Shown piece after piece: positions 14,885 to 24,046 of a DNA stretch of 64,000 nucleotides. Made by a program: the position numbers and the translations under genes. The DNA comes from Bacillota bacterium (lineage in GTDB: Bacteria > Bacillota > Clostridia > Christensenellales > CAG-138). Location of the stretch: NCBI GenBank assembly GCA_023395595.1, contig JAEWYO010000037.1, forward strand, positions 1-64,000, given 5' to 3'. Below the pieces are notes generated by a model, which had not been told where the DNA came from, ran no database searches, and worked only from the letters and a program-made list of their open reading frames with translations. Numbering within the stretch: position 1 is the first letter of the stretch; every line of letters starts with the position of its first letter.

Positions 14885-16825
14885 ATGCGGAACTTGAGTA
14901 TAGACATTGAAACCTACAGCGGCGCGAATCTCAGCAAATGCGGCGTGTACCGATACAGCGAGGAGAGCGACTTCGCCGTCCTCCTGTTCGGCTACAGCGT
15001 TGATGGCGCCGATGTTCAGGTGGTCGACCTTGCCTGCGGCGAGAAACTTCCGGATGAGATTCGAAGCGCGCTGACGGATGACAGAGTTACCAAATGGGCG
15101 TTCAACGCGCAGTTTGAGCGCGTCTGCCTGTCACGATTTCTCGGAATGCCGACAGGCTGCTATCTCGATCCGGGATCATGGCGCTGCACGATGGTTTGGG
15201 CGGCGACGCTTGGACTTCCGCTTTCGCTGGAGGGCGTGGGCGCCGTGTTAGGTCTGGAGAAGCAGAAGCTGAAGGAAGGCAAAGACCTCATTCGGTTCTT
15301 CAGTGCTCCTGGAAAAGCGAAGGACGGTACGCCCTTCCGCCGGATGCCGCAGGATGCGCCGGAGAAGTGGTCGCGGTACAAAACGTACAACCTGCGAGAT
15401 GTGGAAACCGAGATGGGTATACAGGCGCAGCTGATCAAATTCCCGGTATCCGACGCCGAGTGGAACAACTACCATCTCGACCAGCGGATCAACGACCGGG
15501 GCGTCATGCTCGACAGAATGCTGGTTTCGCGGGCGATCCGCTGCGATGAACAGTTCAAGCTGTCGCATCTTGAGCAGGCGCGGTCCGTGACCGGACTTGA
15601 AAATCCCAACTCCCCGGCACAGCTAAAAGCGTGGCTTGCTGAAAACGGTGTGGAAGCGGAATCGATCTCCAAGGAAGCCGTAGCCCGGATGCTGGAAGGG
15701 GCGGACGGCGAAGTCGAACTGGCGCTTTCACTCCGGCAGGAACTCGCCAAGAGCAGCGTCAAAAAGTATGCGGCGATGGAAGTCGCTATTGGATCGGATG
15801 ACCGCGCCCGAGGGCTGATTCAGTTCTACGGCGCGAACCGGACCGGCAGATATGCAGGGCGGCTTGTCCAAGTACAAAATCTGCCGCAGAACCATCTGCC
15901 CGATCTTGGTCAGGCTCGTTCGCTCATCCGTGACGGTCGTTATGAAGCGGTTGATCTGCTGTACGATTCAGTGCCGCTGGTGTTGTCCGAACTGATCCGA
16001 ACCGCCTTTATCCCGCGACGGGGCTGTCGATTCTACGTTGCCGATTTCGCGGCGATCGAAGCCCGTGTCATCGCGTGGATCGCCGGAGAACAATGGCGGC
16101 AGCGAGTGTTTGAAAGCGGCGGCGATATCTACTGCGCGTCGGCGTCGCAGATGTTCCGTGTGCCGGTCGAGAAGAACGGTGTTAACGGACATTTGCGGCA
16201 GAAAGGCAAGATCGCGGAACTCGCTCTTGGATATGGCGGCTCGGTCGGCGCGCTCAAAGCAATGGGCGCTCTGAACATGGGCGTGCCGGAAGAGGAGTTA
16301 AAGCCTCTGGTTGATGCGTGGCGGCAGTCAAACCCCGCAATCGTCAGGCTGTGGTGGGATGTCGATAAAGCGGCTTCGACATGCGTCCGCGAACGAACGC
16401 AAGCGGAAACGCACGGCGTTCGCTTCGCCTACCAAAGCGGAATCCTGTTCATTACGCTTCCATCCGGCAGGCGGCTCGCGTATGTCAAACCGCGAATGGG
16501 CGTCAACCGCTTTGGCACCGAGTCTGTCACCTACGAGGGTGTGGGCGAACAGAAAAAGTGGCTTCGTCTGGAAAGCTACGGCCCGAAATTCGTAGAGAAC
16601 ATAGTACAAGCAACGGCGAGGGACATCCTTGCGGAAGCTATGCTGCGACTCGACGAAGCCGGATACCGAATCGTGATGCACATACATGATGAGGTCGTCA
16701 TTGAAGCCCCGGAAACCGCTTCGCTGGAGGAGATCTGCGAGATGATGGGACGCACTCCGGCCTGGGCTGACGGGCTGCTTCTTCGAGCGGACGGATTTGT
16801 GTGCGACTTTTACAAGAAAGACTGA
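14885..16825 (+). CDS. phage DNA polymerase, family A
   Basis: 646 residues. The N-terminal 180 residues are a DEDD 3'-5' exonuclease (LSIDIETYSG, FNAQFERVC, YNLRDVETE). The polymerase part has GRYAGRLVQVQNLP, motif A DFAAIEARVIAW, a motif B region near KIAELALGYGG, and motif C HIHDEVVIEAP at about residue 600. It replicates phage DNA. AAAGGAGCC is upstream of ATG 14885. It belongs to the replication module with VapE and SNF2 genes. Confidence 0.95.
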   Translation: MRNLSIDIETYSGANLSKCGVYRYSEESDFAVLLFGYSVDGADVQVVDLACGEKLPDEIRSALTDDRVTKWAFNAQFERVCLSRFLGMPTGCYLDPGSWRCTMVWAATLGLPLSLEGVGAVLGLEKQKLKEGKDLIRFFSAPGKAKDGTPFRRMPQDAPEKWSRYKTYNLRDVETEMGIQAQLIKFPVSDAEWNNYHLDQRINDRGVMLDRMLVSRAIRCDEQFKLSHLEQARSVTGLENPNSPAQLKAWLAENGVEAESISKEAVARMLEGADGEVELALSLRQELAKSSVKKYAAMEVAIGSDDRARGLIQFYGANRTGRYAGRLVQVQNLPQNHLPDLGQARSLIRDGRYEAVDLLYDSVPLVLSELIRTAFIPRRGCRFYVADFAAIEARVIAWIAGEQWRQRVFESGGDIYCASASQMFRVPVEKNGVNGHLRQKGKIAELALGYGGSVGALKAMGALNMGVPEEELKPLVDAWRQSNPAIVRLWWDVDKAASTCVRERTQAETHGVRFAYQSGILFITLPSGRRLAYVKPRMGVNRFGTESVTYEGVGEQKKWLRLESYGPKFVENIVQATARDILAEAMLRLDEAGYRIVMHIHDEVVIEAPETASLEEICEMMGRTPAWADGLLLRADGFVCDFYKKD

Positions 16826-16835
16826 GGTGAAACAA

Positions 16836-17264
16836 ATGGGAGTAAACAAATTCAACGCGGAGGGCTATTTCGACCCCACGGCATATGAAGCTCTTACCGC
16901 GATAGAGAAGGAAGCGAAACAGAACGCCGCGTTTCGCCCGGTGGTGTATATATGCTCGCCGCTATCCGGCGATATATCGGGCAATCAGGAGAAGGCGCGG
17001 CGGTACTGCAGGTTCGCGGTCGACAGTGGTTATATCCCGCTGGCTCCGCATCTGTTCTTTCCGCAGTTTATGCGGGAGGACTCGCAGGCGGAGCGCGACC
17101 TCGCGCTGTTCATGGACATCGTACTGCTGTCCAAATGCGCCGAGCTGTGGGTATTTGGAAGCACGATCTCAAAAGGCATGGGCATGGAGATCGAGAAGGC
17201 AAAGCGTAAAGGGCAGTACATTCGCTACTTTACCGATGATTGTAAGGAGGTACAAACGAAATGA
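16836..17264 (+). CDS. DUF4406-like protein (nucleoside deoxyribosyltransferase fold)
   Basis: 142 residues. VVYICSPLSGDISGNQEKAR at about residues 37-56 and the conserved LAPHLFFPQFM and ELWVFGSTISKGMGMEIEKA match the DUF4406 family, a relative of nucleoside 2-deoxyribosyltransferases. GAGGTG precedes ATG 16836. Its stop overlaps the next start (ATGA). The real substrate is unknown; a nucleotide-related role in replication is plausible. Confidence 0.85.
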   Translation: MGVNKFNAEGYFDPTAYEALTAIEKEAKQNAAFRPVVYICSPLSGDISGNQEKARRYCRFAVDSGYIPLAPHLFFPQFMREDSQAERDLALFMDIVLLSKCAELWVFGSTISKGMGMEIEKAKRKGQYIRYFTDDCKEVQTK

Positions 17265-17905
17265 ATGAATTGATCCCGATCCAGTATGAAAACGAGAAAC
17301 CCACCGTCAGCGGGCGGGAGCTTCACACCGCGCTCGAAATAGGCTCGGAATACGCGAAATGGTTTGAAAGGATGTGCGAATTCGGCTTTAACGAAGGGAA
17401 AGACTATTCGTCATTTTTGACGAATAGGTCTGACGGGCTTCCTGGCAAACCCAAGACCGACCACGCGGTCACCATCCCTATGGCGAAGGAGATTTGCATG
17501 CTCCAGCGCACCGCCAAGGGCAAGCAATGCCGCGAGTATTTTATCAGCTGCGAGGAAGCGTGGAACTCGCCGGACAAGATCATGGAGCGCGCGCTGCAGA
17601 TCGCGCACCGGCGCGCCATCGAAGCGGAGCGTCGCATCTTCGGTTTACTGGAGGAAAAGGAAACGCTCGAAATCGCGCTGAATGAGTCGATCCAGTTTTA
17701 CACTGTGGCGAAATATAACGGCGCGTTCAAAAAGGGCTGGACGTTGGCGCAGTGCCAGTTGATCGGCAAACAACTCTCGGCGTATTGCCACGCGCGCGCC
17801 ATACAGATTCGAAAATGTGAAACCAACGATGAACGCTTTGGAACGGTGAACAGCTATCCCATTTCTGCCTGGGAGGCTTTCATGGAGGTGGGATTATATG
17901 CGTAA
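17261..17905 (+). CDS. AntA/AntB-type antirepressor
   Basis: 214 residues. The N-terminal domain PTVSGRELHTALEIGSEYAK, WFERMCEFGFNEGKDYSS and TIPMAKEICMLQRTAKGKQC matches the AntA/AntB antirepressor family. The C-terminal half includes QFYTVAKYNGAFKKGWTLA and differs from KilAC. Phage antirepressors inactivate repressors by direct contact. It overlaps both neighbours (ATGA at the start, 8 bp at the end) in the replication operon. Confidence 0.88.
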   Translation: MNELIPIQYENEKPTVSGRELHTALEIGSEYAKWFERMCEFGFNEGKDYSSFLTNRSDGLPGKPKTDHAVTIPMAKEICMLQRTAKGKQCREYFISCEEAWNSPDKIMERALQIAHRRAIEAERRIFGLLEEKETLEIALNESIQFYTVAKYNGAFKKGWTLAQCQLIGKQLSAYCHARAIQIRKCETNDERFGTVNSYPISAWEAFMEVGLYA

Positions 17906-20258
17906 TTTACCAGTTGCATATGGCAATAGCTGCTTTGCCAAGACATGGCCGAATAAAACGATCCCCTTTGATGAGCTCTGCGCGCGGTTGGAACAGACCA
18001 TCCGCACGACGGAATCCGTGGAGGAATACCAGAAGATGCCGAAAGCAGAGCGCGATCGCATCAAAGATAAGGGCGGGTTCGTCGGAGGTCAGCTGCGCGA
18101 CAATCGTCGCAAGCGTGAAAACGTGACTTGCCGTTCCATGTTAACTCTGGACTGCGACCATGCTGATGCTGGATTCATTGCCCGCTTTCTCTCAGGCTGC
18201 AAGCACGCCGCCTGCCTATACACGACACATGGCCATACGCCGGAAGCGCCGCGCGTCCGCGTCATCGTACCCATGACCCGAGACGTCACCCCGGATGAGT
18301 TCGTCGCCATTTCACGTTACTTCGCCGATGAATGGGGCATCGACCAGTTCGACGAGTGCTCGTATCGTCCGCACCAGCTCATGTATTGGCCGACCACCCC
18401 GGCTAACGGCGAATATGTGTTTCAGCGCGTCGACGGCGCGTGGCTCGACCCGGATGTCTATCTCGCGGCGCACCCGAACTGGAAAGACTGTTCCTTGCTA
18501 CCGACCTCTTCCCGTGAGAGCGCTGTTCGTGAAGGCAGCAAGAAGCCGCAAGAGGATCCGTTCGAAAAGCGCGGCGTTGTCGGGGCGTTCTGCCGTGCCT
18601 ATACCATCGAGGAAGCCATGGAAACGTTTCTTCCGGACGTCTATGAACCCAGCGTCATGGACGGGAGATTCGACTATATCCCCGCCGACAGTAGCGCGGG
18701 CGTTGTCGTCTATGACGGGAAGTTCGCGTACAGTCACCATGCCACCGACCCGGCATGCGGAAGGCTGCTGAACGCTTTTGACCTCGTCCGGCTCCATCGA
18801 TTTCGTGACCTCGACGATAAATGCCCGCTCGATACGCCCATCGGTAAGTTGCCGTCGTTCTCCGCTATGAGCGAGTTCGCAATAAAGGACGAGCTTGTCA
18901 AGAGCGTATTCGCGGAGGAGCGCAAAGCGCAGGCGGAACAAGAGTTCGCTGACGAAGACTGGGAAAACGCACTCGAACTTGAAAAGAACGGTCGCGTCAA
19001 GGATACCCTCGATAATATCGTGCTGATCCTTGACAACGACCCTAAGCTTGCGGTCATAGGGTACAACGAACTGAAAAGCACAATCGACTTCCTCGCTCGA
19101 CCTGCATGGCAGCCGATCAAATATCCGACCTGGACGGACAATGACACGTCGCAGCTACGAGTGTATTTGAGCGAAACCTATGGTATTTATTCGCCCAACA
19201 AAACAACGGACGCGCTCAACATGGTGGCGGCGAAGCGCAAGCACCACCCCATCCGCGACTACCTGAACGGTCTGCCCACATGGGACGGCGAGGCGCGGCT
19301 CGACACGTTGCTAGTCGACTACCTCGGAGCGGAGGATACGGCGTATGTTCGTGCGATCACCAGAAAAACACTGGTCGCAGCGGTCGCACGGGTGTTCGAA
19401 CCCGGTATAAAGTTCGACTCCGTACTTGTCATGGACGGCCCACAGGAAAAAGGCAAAAGCACACTGTTCAATCGGCTGGCCGGAGACGCATGGTTCAACG
19501 ACGGTCTTACGCTGACCGATATGCAGGACAAAACCGGCGCGGAAAAACTGCAGGGCTACTGGATCATGGAAATCGGAGAACTGACGGGCATGCGAAAATC
19601 GGACATCGACAGCGTGAAGTCCTTCATCTCCCGCCGTGACGATAAGTACCGCGCCAGTTATGGCCGTGTTGTCGAGAGTCACCCGCGGCAATCCATCATC
19701 GTTGCCACCGTCAACGGCACAGGCGGCTTCCTTCGCGACCCCACAGGGAACCGCCGATTTTGGCCAGTGAATACACCGGGCGGCACAACGCGCCACGCGT
19801 GGGATCTGACGGAAACGGACGTCGTGCAGATTTGGGCGGAAGCAATGGTGCGCTGGAAAGAGGGCGAACGGCTGTTTCTCGAAGGCGATGTGAAGCTGGA
19901 AGCCAACGTCATGCAAAACGCCGCGCTTGAAACCGACGAGCGCGAAGGCATGGTGCGCGAGTATCTTGAGCGGCTATTGCCCGAAGGCTGGGACGATTAC
20001 GACCTATACGCGCGACGCTCGTTCCTGTCGGGCAGCGAGTTCGGCGCGACGGAAATGGGCGTCAAGTGTCGCAGATATGTCAGCACCATGGAAATATGGG
20101 CGGAGTGTTTCGGTAAAGACCCGTCCTCGATTCGCAAAATTGACAGCTACGAACTCGGTGTAGTGCTTCGAAAGCTGGGTTGGGTATCCTGCGAAACGCG
20201 CAAGCGTATTCCGTTGTATGGTCAACAGCGCATGTGGGAGTGTGACAAACAAAAATGA
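17898..20258 (+). CDS. VapE-family primase-helicase
   Basis: 786 residues. Residues about 1-250 form a prim-pol-like domain (MLTLDCDHADAGF with a DxD pair, and RPHQLMYWPTTP). The C-terminal part is a virulence-associated-E superfamily-3 helicase: Walker A GPQEKGKST at about 513-521, LQGYWIMEIGEL as Walker B, and a conserved TGNRRFWPV arginine block. Phage and satellite VapE proteins act in replication initiation. GGAGGTG lies upstream of ATG 17898. Confidence 0.9.
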   Translation: MRNLPVAYGNSCFAKTWPNKTIPFDELCARLEQTIRTTESVEEYQKMPKAERDRIKDKGGFVGGQLRDNRRKRENVTCRSMLTLDCDHADAGFIARFLSGCKHAACLYTTHGHTPEAPRVRVIVPMTRDVTPDEFVAISRYFADEWGIDQFDECSYRPHQLMYWPTTPANGEYVFQRVDGAWLDPDVYLAAHPNWKDCSLLPTSSRESAVREGSKKPQEDPFEKRGVVGAFCRAYTIEEAMETFLPDVYEPSVMDGRFDYIPADSSAGVVVYDGKFAYSHHATDPACGRLLNAFDLVRLHRFRDLDDKCPLDTPIGKLPSFSAMSEFAIKDELVKSVFAEERKAQAEQEFADEDWENALELEKNGRVKDTLDNIVLILDNDPKLAVIGYNELKSTIDFLARPAWQPIKYPTWTDNDTSQLRVYLSETYGIYSPNKTTDALNMVAAKRKHHPIRDYLNGLPTWDGEARLDTLLVDYLGAEDTAYVRAITRKTLVAAVARVFEPGIKFDSVLVMDGPQEKGKSTLFNRLAGDAWFNDGLTLTDMQDKTGAEKLQGYWIMEIGELTGMRKSDIDSVKSFISRRDDKYRASYGRVVESHPRQSIIVATVNGTGGFLRDPTGNRRFWPVNTPGGTTRHAWDLTETDVVQIWAEAMVRWKEGERLFLEGDVKLEANVMQNAALETDEREGMVREYLERLLPEGWDDYDLYARRSFLSGSEFGATEMGVKCRRYVSTMEIWAECFGKDPSSIRKIDSYELGVVLRKLGWVSCETRKRIPLYGQQRMWECDKQK

Positions 20259-20461
20259 AAGCACAAACACGAGTAAACAGAAAACCAGTAACCGTGGGGA
20301 TTTCTACGGTTTCTGATGACAAGTGTGACTATGACTACTATATAAAACTCATGAACTGCAAAGGGGTAAGTAGTCAAGCTGTACACCCGCGTAGGGATAT
20401 TAATAGAAATCCTGTCCGCGTCGTCACCTTGTCTCAATCATGGGAGGTCGATCATGCGTGA
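20255..20461 (+). CDS. possible small ORF between VapE and VRR-NUC genes
   Basis: 68 residues. It starts in an ATGA overlap with the VapE stop and ends 8 bp inside the next gene, which is compatible with translational coupling. Composition is ordinary and polar and I see no domain. The stretch looks less GC-rich than its neighbours and may instead be a non-coding spacer of about 195 bp. Confidence 0.35.
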   Translation: MKAQTRVNRKPVTVGISTVSDDKCDYDYYIKLMNCKGVSSQAVHPRRDINRNPVRVVTLSQSWEVDHA

Positions 20462-20735
20462 AAAAACGTTAGAAGCGCTGCTGGTACAGGCCGTCAAATC
20501 GATGGGCGGTCTCGCGCCCAAGTTTGTCAGCCCCGGTTTCGATGGAATGCCCGACCGTATCGTCCTTCTGCCGCATAGCAAAATGGCGTTTGTCGAGGTC
20601 AAAGCACATGGAAAGAAACCGCGCCCTCTGCAGGTAAGGCGAAAGAGCCAGTTAGAATCACTCGGTTTTTCGGTGTACTGTCTGGACGACGCGGCGCAGA
20701 TTGGAGGGATGCTCGGTGAAATACAGTCCATATGA
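20454..20735 (+). CDS. VRR-NUC nuclease
   Basis: 93 residues covering a minimal VRR-NUC domain: an N-terminal E(K) helix, PGFDGMPDRIVLLP with the catalytic Asp, then FVEVKAHGK (E-x-K) and a following Gln in PLQVRRKSQ. It is a PD-(D/E)XK family likely to process branched DNA. GGGAGGTCG precedes ATG 20454. In phages it is usually next to the SNF2-type helicase, as here. Confidence 0.9.
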   Translation: MREKTLEALLVQAVKSMGGLAPKFVSPGFDGMPDRIVLLPHSKMAFVEVKAHGKKPRPLQVRRKSQLESLGFSVYCLDDAAQIGGMLGEIQSI

Positions 20736-22086
20736 ATACCAATCCTATGCCACCAACTTCATTCTGACACACCCCGCGGCGGCGGTATTCCTCGATATGG
20801 GCCTTGGCAAAAGCGTCATTGCTCTTACGGCGATTTTCGATCTCTGCCTTGACAGCTTCCTTGTCAGAAAGGTGCTGGTGATCGCTCCGCTGCGCGTCGC
20901 AAGGGACACATGGCCCGAAGAGATCCTGAAATGGGATCACCTTCATGGCCTGACTTATTCCGTCGCGCTCGGCACGGAATCGGAGCGCAAAGCGGCGCTT
21001 ATGCAGCGCGCGAGCATGTTTATCATCAACCGCGAGAATGTGCAGTGGCTCGTTGAGGAAAGCGGACTGCCCTTCGATTTCGACATGGTGGTGATCGACG
21101 AACTGTCATCGTTCAAGTCATATCAGGCAAAGCGGTTCAGAAGCCTCCTGAAAGTGCGTCCGACAGTTACCCGTATCGTGGGCCTGACGGGAACGCCAAG
21201 CGGAAACGGGCTGATGGACTTATGGGCGGAGTTCCGTATCCTCGATATGGGCATAAGGCTCGGGCGTTTCATCACCCGCTTCCGCACGACACACTTCACA
21301 CCCGACAAACGCAACGGGCAGGTCGTATTCAGCTATAAACCACTGCCCGATGCGGAAGAGGACATCTATCGAAAGATATCGGATATCACAATTTCCATGA
21401 GGGCAGCCGACCACTTGAAAATGCCGGAGTGCGTGATAAACGAAGTGAAAGTCAAACTGTCGGATGCAGAACGCGAGGTTTACGACCGCTTCAAACGGGA
21501 ATTGGTGCTTTCACACAAGGGCGAGGAAATCGACGCTGGCAACGCCGCCGTTCTGGCGGGTAAACTCTCGCAAATGGCAAACGGAGCGATATACGGTGAA
21601 AACAAGCGGGTATTGCCGGTTCACGAGCGTAAACTGGATGCTTTGGAAGACTTGATTGAAGCGGCGAACGGAAAGCCCGTGCTGGTCGCGTACTGGTTCA
21701 AACACGACCTTGCGCGAATACAGGAACGATTGCGCAAACTCCACATCCCATTCGCCACCTTGGATACGGCCGAAAGCATCGTCCGCTGGAATCAGGCCGA
21801 ACTGCCCGTGGCGCTGATCCATCCCGCGTCAGCGGGACATGGCTTGAACTTACAGGCTGGCGGTTCGACCATCATATGGTTCGGACTGACATGGAGTTTG
21901 GAACTGTACCAGCAGACGAACGCCCGTTTATGGAGGCAAGGTCAGAAAGCCGATTCTGTGGTGATAAGCCATATTATCGCAACCGGCACGATCGACGAGC
22001 GCATCATGACCGCGCTTCGGAAAAAGGATAAAACGCAGACCGCCCTTATCGACGCGGTCAAAGCAGATTTGGAGGTAACACATTGA
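20716..22086 (+). CDS. SNF2-type DEAD/DEAH helicase
   Basis: 456 residues. Q-motif-like YSPYEYQSYA, Walker A LDMGLGKSV (about 27-35), Walker B VIDELSSFKS (about 125), motif III LTGTPSGNG, and helicase-C motifs including GLNLQAGGSTIIWFGLTWSL and NARLWRQGQ. The GTG at 20716 is chosen because GGAGGG lies 7 bp upstream. It overlaps the VRR-NUC gene by 20 bp. It probably remodels or unwinds DNA in phage replication. Confidence 0.93.
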   Translation: MKYSPYEYQSYATNFILTHPAAAVFLDMGLGKSVIALTAIFDLCLDSFLVRKVLVIAPLRVARDTWPEEILKWDHLHGLTYSVALGTESERKAALMQRASMFIINRENVQWLVEESGLPFDFDMVVIDELSSFKSYQAKRFRSLLKVRPTVTRIVGLTGTPSGNGLMDLWAEFRILDMGIRLGRFITRFRTTHFTPDKRNGQVVFSYKPLPDAEEDIYRKISDITISMRAADHLKMPECVINEVKVKLSDAEREVYDRFKRELVLSHKGEEIDAGNAAVLAGKLSQMANGAIYGENKRVLPVHERKLDALEDLIEAANGKPVLVAYWFKHDLARIQERLRKLHIPFATLDTAESIVRWNQAELPVALIHPASAGHGLNLQAGGSTIIWFGLTWSLELYQQTNARLWRQGQKADSVVISHIIATGTIDERIMTALRKKDKTQTALIDAVKADLEVTH

Positions 22087-22304
22087 TGGATCAATTTGAG
22101 GGACTCGCAAACGCCATCATCATACAGGCTGCGGCCGATTACAGACTGGCGCTGAAGCAACTTCGGCAGAATCCGCTCTTCCAGCCAGCGATCCGAATGA
22201 GCTATGAAGTCGAACGATTTTTCCGTTCAGACTGGTTTTCTATTCTGACGCGCATCAACGGGATCAAACTGCTGGCACGGCTCAAAACGGAGGTGGAAAT
22301 ATGA
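22086..22304 (+). CDS. small phage protein
   Basis: 72 residues, basic and helical (ADYRLALKQLRQNP, MSYEVERFFRSDWFSILTRI). The start ATG 22086 overlaps the helicase stop (TGATG) and the end overlaps the DUF1492 gene by 4 bp. A small protein at this position is common before DUF1492 in clostridial phages. No activity can be predicted. Confidence 0.75.
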   Translation: MDQFEGLANAIIIQAAADYRLALKQLRQNPLFQPAIRMSYEVERFFRSDWFSILTRINGIKLLARLKTEVEI

Positions 22305-22717
22305 CGGCGAGAGATTATTTATCCCAGGCATATCGGCTAGACCAGCGCATCAACAGTAAACTCGAACAGGTCGAATCGCTGAATGGTCTGGCCACAAAAG
22401 TCAGCAGCACGCTAACCGGAATGCCCAAGAATCCCAATCGCACCGCTTCCTCTATGGCGGACACCGTAACAAAGATAATCGCCCTGCAGGCGGAGATCAA
22501 TAACGACATCGATCGACTTGTGGATTTAAAGCGGGAAATGGTCGCCGTCATTAAGGCTGTGGCGAACACGGAACGCCAAACGCTGCTGGAACTTCGATAC
22601 CTCTGCTTCAAAACATGGGAGCAGATTGCGGTGGAGATGGACTACACCGTGCGCAACGTACACCTGCTCCACAAGGAAGCGTTGAAAGCCGTTGTCGTTC
22701 CAGCAAGTCTTCACTAA
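22301..22717 (+). CDS. DUF1492 / ArpU-like late regulator
   Basis: 138 residues. An N-terminal helical region (RLDQRINSKLEQVESL, then INNDIDRLVDLKREMVAVI) is followed by a sigma-4-like helix-turn-helix TLLELRYLCFKTWEQIAVEM. This matches DUF1492, related to ArpU-type late-transcription regulators. It lies exactly between the replication and packaging modules. Its stop codon is inside the TTCACTA repeat array (22710-22753), which could be its target or a control element. Confidence 0.85.
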   Translation: MTARDYLSQAYRLDQRINSKLEQVESLNGLATKVSSTLTGMPKNPNRTASSMADTVTKIIALQAEINNDIDRLVDLKREMVAVIKAVANTERQTLLELRYLCFKTWEQIAVEMDYTVRNVHLLHKEALKAVVVPASLH

Positions 22718-22753
22718 ATTTCACTATTTTTCACTATCGGTTATGTGATAGTG
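22710..22753 (+). repeat. three 10-bp TTCACTA repeats and a hairpin before the packaging genes
   Basis: TTCACTA begins at 22710, 22720 and 22730, an exact 10-bp helical period. The third copy forms a perfect hairpin, CACTATC (22732-22738) with GATAGTG (22747-22753). The array overlaps the DUF1492 stop codon and precedes a terminator and the HNH/terminase genes. A protein-binding site on one face of the helix is a reasonable reading. Confidence 0.65.
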
Positions 22754-22778
22754 TTATGGTAGCGAAACAGAATACGAC

Positions 22779-22811
22779 AGCCACCCGGGAGAAATCCTCG
22801 GTGGCTTTTTG
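22779..22811 (+). terminator. terminator between early and packaging genes
   Basis: AGCCACC (22779-22785) pairs with GGTGGCT (22800-22806), followed by TTTT. It may separate early from late transcription and would be a natural antitermination target. Confidence 0.8.
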
Positions 22812-22833
22812 TTTGCCCAGAGGAGGCGACTAT

Positions 22834-23190
22834 ATGCCAAGGCGACCCAAGCGTCCCTGCTCCCGCCCTGGTTGTGGCAGATTGACTGATGGTCGGTATT
22901 GCGACGAGCATAGGCAGATTGCCGAGCATCATTACAACAAATATCAGCGCGACCCTGACACCAGCCAACGTTACGGTCGAGCATGGCGGAGAATCCGTGC
23001 GCGTTATATTCAGGCACATCCGCTTTGCGAGCAATGTCAGAACGAAGGCAGGCTGACGCCCGCGCAGGAAGTGCATCACGTTCTGCCGCTAGCAGACGGG
23101 GGCACGCACGACGCGGGGAATCTAAAGGCGTTGTGCAAGAGCTGCCACTCCAGCATTACGATCGGTAGCAACAACAAAAAGCATCATTAG
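22834..23190 (+). CDS. HNH endonuclease
   Basis: 118 residues. Zinc-binding Cys pairs (CSRPGCG, YCDEH, LCEQCQNEG) and an HNH core EVHHVLPLADGGTHDAGNL followed by LCKSCHSSI. Phage HNH proteins beside terminases are required for cos-type packaging in several HK97-like phages. GAGGAGGCG precedes ATG 22834. The upstream open frame extends much further but overlaps a terminator and is not the start. Confidence 0.92.
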   Translation: MPRRPKRPCSRPGCGRLTDGRYCDEHRQIAEHHYNKYQRDPDTSQRYGRAWRRIRARYIQAHPLCEQCQNEGRLTPAQEVHHVLPLADGGTHDAGNLKALCKSCHSSITIGSNNKKHH

Positions 23191-23327
23191 CGTTATTCAA
23201 CAACCCCCGTGGGGTATATCAATCTCCACAGCTTTCATTTTTGTGCAACGCGGTCGGGTCGTGTGTAGATTTTCGCGAAAGTTTCTAGGGGAATAGCCCC
23301 ATAAGTTTATCTTGGGAGGAAACACAC
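23191..23327. other. short spacer before the small terminase, possible cos/pac region
   Basis: 137 bp without a gene. It holds short inverted sequences (CCCCCGTGGGG near 23203, GGGGAATAGCCCC near 23289). In HNH/P27-type phages the packaging site lies near here. No site can be proven by eye. Confidence 0.3.
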
Positions 23328-23867
23328 ATGGGAAGACGAGGCCCTGCAGCAGGTCAGGGCGGTAGACCGCCGAAACCGCTGGCGGAGAAAGTGCTGGATG
23401 GAAATCCCGGGAAACGAAAACTGACCGTTGTAGAATTCCCCTGTTCCAGCGAATTCCATGGTTTGAATATGCCGCCACCGCGCGAGATGCTCTCCGCCAT
23501 ACAGAAAGACGGTAAGCCGCTCATTGCATCGGAGATCTACGAGCGAACTTGGGCTTGGCTGAATGAACGTGGCTGCGCGAGCATCGTCTCCCCGCAGGTG
23601 TTGGAGCGATACGCCATGAGCGGCGCACGTTGGATCCAGTGTGAAGCGGCAATCACGGAATATGGATTCCTGGCAAAGCATCCGACGACGGGTAACGCGA
23701 TCCAGTCACCGTATGTGGCAATGAGTCAGAACTACATGGCGCAAACAAACCGGCTCTGGTATGAGATCTTCCAGATCGTGAAAGAAAACTGCGCCGCTGA
23801 TTATACTGGCGCAAATCCGCAGGACGACGTTATGGAGCGTCTGTTGACGGCGCGAAAGGGGAAATGA
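23328..23867 (+). CDS. terS: terminase small subunit, P27 family
   Basis: 179 residues. MGRRGPAAGQGGRPPKPLAE is the typical basic, Gly/Pro-rich P27 N-terminus; the helical part includes WAWLNERGCASIVSPQVLER and YVAMSQNYMAQTNRLWYEIF. It recognises phage DNA for packaging. GGGAGGA precedes ATG 23328. Unusually, the large subunit is nearly 5 kb downstream, with methyltransferase genes between. Confidence 0.9.
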   Translation: MGRRGPAAGQGGRPPKPLAEKVLDGNPGKRKLTVVEFPCSSEFHGLNMPPPREMLSAIQKDGKPLIASEIYERTWAWLNERGCASIVSPQVLERYAMSGARWIQCEAAITEYGFLAKHPTTGNAIQSPYVAMSQNYMAQTNRLWYEIFQIVKENCAADYTGANPQDDVMERLLTARKGK

Positions 23868-24046
23868 GTATGGACGAAGTACAGGCGTTTATCCATTCGC
23901 TCCGATACCACCGCTTGACAAGCCAGCAGCGCAAAACGCTGCGTGGGCAGGCGCTCGCTGGGAACCTTCCCGCTGCACAGGTTGGTTTACGAAAAATCGT
24001 GTCGAAAGGAATTAACCATGGTCGTTCAAACGCTGCCGGTCGATAA
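23864..24046 (+). CDS. small phage protein after terS
   Basis: 60 residues, MSMDEVQAFIHSLRYHRLTS followed by a conserved-looking motif QQRKTLRGQALAGN and AAQVGLRKIV. It overlaps terS (ATGA) and the ParB-methylase gene. Similar small helical proteins occur at this place in clostridial phages. The role is unknown. Confidence 0.7.
   Translation: MSMDEVQAFIHSLRYHRLTSQQRKTLRGQALAGNLPAAQVGLRKIVSKGINHGRSNAAGR

Noticed and set aside
22615..22833. Upstream extension of the HNH gene
   Set aside because: The frame overlaps DUF1492, the repeat array and a terminator. A proper ribosome-binding site precedes ATG 22834 and the domain starts there.
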